This document shows positions 59,484 to 64,000 of a DNA stretch of 64,000 nt, piece by piece (positions within the stretch are counted from its first letter, which is position 1; each line of letters starts with the position of its first letter). Position numbers and translations under genes: made by a program. The notes under the pieces are model-generated. The model worked only from the letters and a program-made list of their open reading frames with translations, had not been told where the DNA came from and searched no databases. The DNA is from Marinobacterium lutimaris (GTDB lineage Bacteria; Pseudomonadota; Gammaproteobacteria; Pseudomonadales; Balneatricaceae): NCBI RefSeq assembly GCF_900108065.1, contig NZ_FNVQ01000004.1:1-64000 (forward strand), in the 5' to 3' direction.

Positions 59484-60516
59484 CAAGCTGAAACAGCGCC
59501 TGTTCACCGACTGGATCAAGCCGTCACAGCTGAAGCAGGCCGGCATCCTCAATATGAACAAGCGCAACGTGGATTACATCGCGCGCTACAACGACCGCAG
59601 CGCCTATCCGCTGGTGGATAACAAGCTGAAGACCAAGCTGGTGCTGAAAGAGTACGAGGTGAGCTCACCCAAGCTGCTCGAGGTGATCACCGAGCAACAT
59701 GAGATCAAGGGCTTTCGCGAACTGGTGCAGAAGCTCGACGGCTTTGCCATCAAACCGGCCAAGGGTTCTGGCGGCAAGGGCATACTGGTCATCACCGGTC
59801 GCGACGGCGATGCCTTCGTCAAACCCTCCGGCAGCAAGGTGGATCTGGCCGATATCCAGCGCCACCTCTCCAACATCCTCGCCGGGCTTTATTCCCTGGG
59901 TGGCTCACCCGATGTGGCGGTGGTGGAATCCCTGGTACGCTGCGAACCGATGCTGGCGAACTACTCCTACCAGGGCGTGCCGGACATCCGTATTGTCGCC
60001 TTCAAGGGCTACCCGGTGATGGCGATGCTGCGGCTTTCCACCCAGGCATCCGACGGCAAGGCCAACCTGCACCAGGGGGCTGTGGGCGTGGGCCTGGATA
60101 TCTGTACCGGTGAAGCGCTGCATGCCGTTCAATTCGACCGCTCCATCGAGCACCACCCGGATACCGGGCAGCCGCTCAATGCGATCAAGATCGATGACTG
60201 GCAGAAACTGCTGGTGATGGCGAGCCGCTGCTTCGAAGCGACCAACCTGGGCTACATGGGTGTGGATATCGTGATCGACGAGGAGCACGGCCCGCTGCTG
60301 CTGGAGCTCAATGCCCGACCGGGTCTGGCCATCCAGATGGCCAACGGCACCGGTCTGCTGCCGCGGCTACGAGCGGTGGAGGCCCTGCGACGCCCGCACT
60401 TCACGGCGGAGGAGCGTGTGGCCTGGTCCATGGCTCACCTGGGAGCTGCGTCTAAACCGCTCAGCCAACCCGCCACTGAGATTGAAGCCTCCGAGCCTGT
60501 CGCGGTCGGCGCCTGA
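59449..60516 (+). CDS. RimK-like ATP-grasp (alpha-L-glutamate ligase-like) enzyme
   Basis: A 355-residue ATP-grasp protein of the sugar/peptide-ligase-like RimK group that accompanies 7TM-transglutaminase proteins. ATP-binding features are KLDGFAIKPAKGSGGKGILV (about residues 97-116), then DIRIVAFKGYPVMAMLRLST, and the metal site in YMGVDIVIDEEHGPLLLELN with ARPGLAIQMAN. The first GTG (59449) overlaps the preceding stop. An equally plausible GTG lies 27 bp later in a duplicated segment, giving a protein nine residues shorter. It probably adds amino acids or another carboxylate to a peptide handled by the two membrane-associated partners (inference). Confidence 0.9.
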   Translation: MIKHLEKVPVINKLKQRLFTDWIKPSQLKQAGILNMNKRNVDYIARYNDRSAYPLVDNKLKTKLVLKEYEVSSPKLLEVITEQHEIKGFRELVQKLDGFAIKPAKGSGGKGILVITGRDGDAFVKPSGSKVDLADIQRHLSNILAGLYSLGGSPDVAVVESLVRCEPMLANYSYQGVPDIRIVAFKGYPVMAMLRLSTQASDGKANLHQGAVGVGLDICTGEALHAVQFDRSIEHHPDTGQPLNAIKIDDWQKLLVMASRCFEATNLGYMGVDIVIDEEHGPLLLELNARPGLAIQMANGTGLLPRLRAVEALRRPHFTAEERVAWSMAHLGAASKPLSQPATEIEASEPVAVGA

Positions 60517-60521
60517 TCCCG

Positions 60522-61382
60522 TTAAGCCCCCTGCACCCCGGAAAACAGGGGGCTTTCCTCGATAATCCGCCCCAGCCTCTGGGTCGCCTCGTTCACTTTC
60601 GGCGCCATGAACAGGGTCACCTCGGTATCCGGCAGCGCCGGCATATCCTCAACCACATTCAGATCATCCTCCACCGTATGGTGCGGAATGATCGCGACAC
60701 CGATACCGGCGCGCACCGCGGCCAGCACCCCTGCCCTGCTCTGGCTGGTAAAGGCGATACGGTAGGGCACCCCCACTTCGTCCAGCGCCTTGCAGGCGTA
60801 GATGCGGTGGTAACACCCCTCATCGAACACCGCCAGCGGCAGCACCGGCTGCTGCTCCACGTTATGCCCCTTTGAGCTGACCCAGACCAGCTGATCGCGT
60901 CGCAGGCGAGTGCCCCCTTCCGTATCCGCCAGCATCTCTACCAGCGCGATATCCAGCTTGCCCTTCTCCAGCATTTCGACCAGGTGATCGGGGCGGTGAT
61001 CGCAGAACACCTCCAGGTCCGCCTCCGGATAGCTGAGGATAAACTCCTCCAGCAGCGGCGCCAGGGTGCGGCTGGCGTACTGATCATGGGTACCCAGGCG
61101 CACCTTGCCGCCGATATCGATGTTCTGGAATGAGCCCACAATCTGGTCATGCAGATTCAGCAGCTGCTGGGCATGGGACTTCAGCTGAGTGCCGGCAGCG
61201 GTCAGACGAACACCGTGCTGGCCCCGCTCCATCAGCGGGTTGGCCACCAGATCCTCCAGCCGGTTCAACTGCATGCTGATGGTGGAAGGCGCTTTATGCA
61301 GGCGTTTTGCGGCTTCGGTGAGGTTCAGGGTGTCCGCCACCACCATGAAGGTACGCAGCAGATTGATCGGTAAATCTCGCAT
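60522..61382 (-). CDS. LysR-family regulator
   Basis: A 286-residue LysR-type protein from the start MRDLPINLLRTFMVVADTLN (61382). A TTG 18 bp earlier is possible but has no better ribosome-binding site. The HTH is TEAAKRLHKAPSTISMQLNR, and the effector domain follows. It is divergent from the MFS gene at 61517 and probably controls it. Its last codons overlap the bidirectional terminator shared with the ATP-grasp gene. Confidence 0.88.
   Translation of the reverse strand: MRDLPINLLRTFMVVADTLNLTEAAKRLHKAPSTISMQLNRLEDLVANPLMERGQHGVRLTAAGTQLKSHAQQLLNLHDQIVGSFQNIDIGGKVRLGTHDQYASRTLAPLLEEFILSYPEADLEVFCDHRPDHLVEMLEKGKLDIALVEMLADTEGGTRLRRDQLVWVSSKGHNVEQQPVLPLAVFDEGCYHRIYACKALDEVGVPYRIAFTSQSRAGVLAAVRAGIGVAIIPHHTVEDDLNVVEDMPALPDTEVTLFMAPKVNEATQRLGRIIEESPLFSGVQGA
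60524..60555. terminator. Bidirectional terminator between ATP-grasp and lysR genes
   Basis: AAGCCCCCTG (60524-60533) and CAGGGGGCTT (60546-60555) form a perfect 10-bp stem with a 12-nt loop, flanked by T and A residues on the two sides. It overlaps the lysR stop codon. Confidence 0.8.
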
Positions 61383-61516
61383 CAGATCTATTTTCAACAA
61401 AACCGAATGTAGAATTGAATATTTATCGATTTTACGAACAAGCGCAAGCGCCTAGGATAGCCCCGCTGGCCCAGATAAGACTTCCAACAAGGGCCCTGAA
61501 CTGCGGAGCCAATCCA

Positions 61517-62716
61517 ATGCGCATGACCGTCACGCTCGGGATCAACCAGATCATTAGCCACGGCTTCGGCCTGTTCCTGTTTGCGGCACTTGTGCCCCTG
61601 ATGCAGGCCTCCATTGAGATCACTCACTGGCACCTGGCCAGCATCGGCGCGCTGACACAGCTGGCCTACCTGGCCGGCGCCATGCTGCTCGGTCTGATCG
61701 GTCACCATGTCAATTCCGGCCGCCTGCTGCTGGTCACTGGCTCCATCACCACGCTGCTGCTGTTCAGCATGTCCCTGCTCAACGACCCGATGGTTATCAC
61801 CCTGGTGCTCACCGTCATGGCGGCCAGCGCCGCGATCAGCTGGGGCGGTATCGTGGAACTGATCACCCGCTACGGACGCCCGGAAAACTGCGCCACCAAT
61901 CTGGCCACCGCTTCCAGCGGCACCGCCTGGGGCTATGGTCTGAACGGCCTGCTGATTCTGCTGGTGATCCCGCTGTTCGGATGGCGTAGCGGCTGGATTC
62001 TGGCCGGCGCCCTGGGTGCAGCCACCCTGCTGCTCACCCTGTCGCTGCTGCGCAGCTTGAAGCAACGCCATGAGAACCATCTGGTTGAAGAGAGCACCGG
62101 CGCACTGAGCCCGCTGCAGCTGTTCCGCACCATTCTGCGTGAGCGTACCGCGTTCTGCGCCTGCCTGATCTGTTTCCTGGTCGGGGCATCCACCATGCCG
62201 TTTTCAAACTGGCTCAACACTTATCTGGCCGAGCTCTCGCTGCCGCCGGCGCTGGGTGGCTACACCTGGACCATCACCGGCCTGACCGGCATGGCGGCGG
62301 GTTTCCTGATCGGCAAACTGGCCGACCGTAGAGGTCACGGCCTGGCGCTGCTGATTATTTTTGCTGGATTTGCCCTGGGCCTGCTCGCCTTTGCCTACTC
62401 ACCGGCACGGTTCGCTGCCGTGGCCGGGTTCTGCTACGGGCTGATGTACTTCCCGATGTGGGGCATAGTCGCAGGCTGGGTCAGCCGTCAGTACGGCTCC
62501 AAGGCCACCATGCAGATCAACGGTATCGGCATGGTCACCTTCGGCCTCGGCGGCGCGCTGGGCAACCTGGTGGCGGGCTTTGTACGCGAAAGCAGCGGCA
62601 GCCTGAGCGGGGTTTACGCCCTGATCACCGGGCTGGCGATTCTGCTGACGCTGGTGGCAGGATTTATCTGCGTCACCGAGCGCCAGCCGAAACCGCCGTT
62701 CGAGCCGGCGTTTTAA
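61517..62716 (+). CDS. MFS transporter, YbfB/YjiJ type
   Basis: A 399-residue transporter with about 12 helices. The start MRMTVTLGINQIISHGFGLF at 61517 has GGAG 8 nt upstream, and a longer frame start adds 34 residues of no membrane character. The IGKLADRRGHGLALLIIFAG segment between helices 8 and 9 is a motif A-like loop. The family is poorly characterised. It is divergent from the LysR gene, so it may export or import the regulator's effector. No substrate can be named. Confidence 0.87.
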   Translation: MRMTVTLGINQIISHGFGLFLFAALVPLMQASIEITHWHLASIGALTQLAYLAGAMLLGLIGHHVNSGRLLLVTGSITTLLLFSMSLLNDPMVITLVLTVMAASAAISWGGIVELITRYGRPENCATNLATASSGTAWGYGLNGLLILLVIPLFGWRSGWILAGALGAATLLLTLSLLRSLKQRHENHLVEESTGALSPLQLFRTILRERTAFCACLICFLVGASTMPFSNWLNTYLAELSLPPALGGYTWTITGLTGMAAGFLIGKLADRRGHGLALLIIFAGFALGLLAFAYSPARFAAVAGFCYGLMYFPMWGIVAGWVSRQYGSKATMQINGIGMVTFGLGGALGNLVAGFVRESSGSLSGVYALITGLAILLTLVAGFICVTERQPKPPFEPAF

Positions 62717-62760
62717 CAGCCTTGATCTTCACAAGCTTCACCCTTCACCCGGTGCCCAGG

Positions 62761-63576
62761 CTAGATAATCGCCTGGCGCACCCGGGCAGACACCCATTCA
62801 GAAACCAGCACCGTGGCGAAGATCATCAGGAAAATCACACTCACCTGATTCCAGGCCAGCAGGTTGATCGAGGCATTAAGCTGTAAGCCGATGCCGCCGG
62901 CCCCCACCAGACCCAGCACCGTGGATTCACGAATGTTGATATCCCAGCGGTAAACGCTGATCCCGGCGAAGGCAGGCATTACCTGGGGCAGCACGCCGTA
63001 GTTCATCACCTGCAGGCGGCTTGCGCCGGTGGCGCTGACAGCCTCAACGGGGGTCGGATGAATTTCCTCGATCGCCTCGTAGAGCAGCTTGCCGACAAAA
63101 CCGATTGAGCGCAGGCCGATGGCGATAATCCCCGCCAGCACGCCGGGCCCGAGAATCGTCACCAGCAGCATCGCCCAGATAATAGAGTTGATCGACCGGG
63201 AGGAGACAATAATCGTCAGCGCCAGGCTGCGTACCAGTGGATGAGGGGTGGTATTTCGGGCCGCCAGAAACGCCACCGGAAATGCCAGGGCGATACCCAG
63301 TGCAGTCCCCAGGGTGGCGATGTTGATCGTGTCCCACATCGGCTGCCACAGCTGGCTGGCGTATTCCCAGCGCGGAGGCGTCATACGGCTGATCAGGTCA
63401 CTACCCTGACGCCCTGCATCCTCGACAAACACCCACATGGTGTTATCGGAGATCACCTTCCAGCACAGCAGCAGAAGGCTGATACCGACCAGCCAGGCCA
63501 GAAAGATCAGCCACTGGACGCGGCTGGTGCGCCGCTGCCAGATCGGTGTTCCGTCACTTGTTGTTGAAACCGGCAT
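62761..63576 (-). CDS. phnE: Phosphonate/phosphite-type ABC permease (PhnE family)
   Basis: A 271-residue inner-membrane permease. The PhnE signature is the cytoplasmic loop YEAIEEIHPTPVEAVSATGA plus SRLQVMNYGVLPQVMPAFAG and SVYRWDINIRESTVLGLVGA. Together these include the EAA-like motif that contacts the ATPase. It is the second of two PhnE-type permeases, 45 bp after the one cut by the window end. The ATPase and binding protein presumably lie further upstream, outside the window. Transported compound: phosphonate, phosphite or phosphate ester. Sequence alone does not choose. Confidence 0.88.
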   Translation of the reverse strand: MPVSTTSDGTPIWQRRTSRVQWLIFLAWLVGISLLLLCWKVISDNTMWVFVEDAGRQGSDLISRMTPPRWEYASQLWQPMWDTINIATLGTALGIALAFPVAFLAARNTTPHPLVRSLALTIIVSSRSINSIIWAMLLVTILGPGVLAGIIAIGLRSIGFVGKLLYEAIEEIHPTPVEAVSATGASRLQVMNYGVLPQVMPAFAGISVYRWDINIRESTVLGLVGAGGIGLQLNASINLLAWNQVSVIFLMIFATVLVSEWVSARVRQAII

Positions 63577-63621
63577 AATGCTTCCTTTCGTTACTCTGAT
63601 GCACCCAGGACTTTCGGTCTG

Positions 63622-64000
63622 TTACTGCGTCCAGCGACGTACATGGCTGGAGGCGTATTCGCTCAGCAGGACAATCGCAATGATGATCAGGAGGATCGCC
63701 GCAGAGGTGCTGTACTCGTAGCGGCTTAAAGAGGTGTTCAGGGTCGCACCGATGCCGCCGGCACCGACAATACCGATCACCGATGACTCGCGGAAATTGA
63801 TATCCAGACGGTACATCGACAGTCCGATCAGACGCGGCATCACCTGAGGTTGGACGGCCTGGTTCATGGTCTGCCACCAGCCGGCGCCGGTGGCGCGGAT
63901 CGCCTCGACCTGTTTCCAGTCCAGATCCTCTATATCTTCTGCCAGCAGCTTCGCCATAAAGCCGATGGTGGCGAACGCCAGGGTAATCATGCCGGCGAAC
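63622..64000 (-). CDS. phnE: Phosphonate-type ABC permease (PhnE family), 5' part outside window
   Basis: The C-terminal part, about 126 codons, is visible and the frame is open at base 64000. It has the same loop as its neighbour (AEDIEDLDWKQVEAIRATGA, then WWQTMNQAVQPQVMPRLIGL and SMYRLDINFRESSVIGIVGA). It is a paralogue of the adjacent permease, and tandem PhnE genes are common in phosphonate/phosphite transporters. Confidence 0.88.
   Translation of the reverse strand, partial: FAGMITLAFATIGFMAKLLAEDIEDLDWKQVEAIRATGAGWWQTMNQAVQPQVMPRLIGLSMYRLDINFRESSVIGIVGAGGIGATLNTSLSRYEYSTSAAILLIIIAIVLLSEYASSHVRRWTQ

Noticed and set aside
1-64000. CRISPR array, tRNA, rRNA, insertion sequence or prophage
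   Set aside because: I looked for regular direct repeats with spacers, tRNA-like cloverleaf ends, transposase or integrase motifs and phage structural genes, and found none.

Overview
The window looks like chromosomal DNA of a GC-rich gammaproteobacterium, probably a marine, lignin-aromatic-using member of the Oceanospirillales/Alteromonadales type. This rests on gene content (7TM-transglutaminase/ATP-grasp cluster, TRAP and Tct transporters, VanAB, EfeUOB, FTR1) and is an inference, not a taxonomic assignment. It carries about 54 protein genes, two of them cut by the window edges. I saw no rRNA, tRNA, CRISPR array or intact insertion sequence.

Region 1 (1-20.4 kb) is an aromatic-acid catabolic island. 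It holds etfB (cut), a TRAP transporter (dctPQM), and a leftward operon for CoA-dependent side-chain shortening: crotonase, ADP-forming acyl-CoA synthetase, SDR, acyl-CoA dehydrogenase, a thiolase-fold protein without catalytic cysteines, and its OB-fold/DUF35 partner. A divergent MarR gene sits beside this operon. The set resembles ferulate/phenylpropanoid systems of the FerA-FerB-FerC type. Next come glutathione-independent formaldehyde dehydrogenase, a porin, and a leftward cassette of two VanA-like Rieske oxygenases and two VanB-like reductases with a divergent FCD-GntR regulator. A near-identical promoter/operator lies in front of both the crotonase operon and the porin gene. The Rieske enzymes probably O-demethylate methoxy-aromatics, and FdhA would remove the formaldehyde released.

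Region 2 (20.7-26 kb) is the most unusual locus. A 915-residue protein joins a ClpA/B-type AAA+ module to an FtsH-type AAA+ module with an M41 zinc protease domain. It is followed by two small YbjN-like proteins, a 48-residue membrane peptide and a membrane-anchored helical protein in a shifted frame. Tandem terminators end the unit.

Region 3 (26-36.9 kb) has a LysR-TctCBA-class V aminotransferase unit of visibly lower GC, a DMT exporter, an azoreductase-like flavoprotein, a LysR/metallo-hydrolase pair and dacB (PBP4).

Region 4 (37-47.4 kb) is a nucleobase-use region: codB, a PucR-type regulator, codA, an isopenicillin-N-synthase-type oxygenase and a BMP-type ABC importer. Both operons begin with a sigma-54-like promoter that has the same palindrome exactly 80 bp upstream.

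Region 5 (47.5-55.7 kb) is a Fur-box-headed efe iron-uptake operon with duplicated imelysin proteins, then vanR and vanAB with VanR-type operators, then a 0.5-kb non-coding stretch packed with inverted repeats.

Region 6 (55.7-64 kb) holds an MFS transporter, a three-gene lipoprotein-protease/7TM-transglutaminase/ATP-grasp cluster, a LysR/MFS divergent pair, and two PhnE-type permeases (the second cut by the window end).
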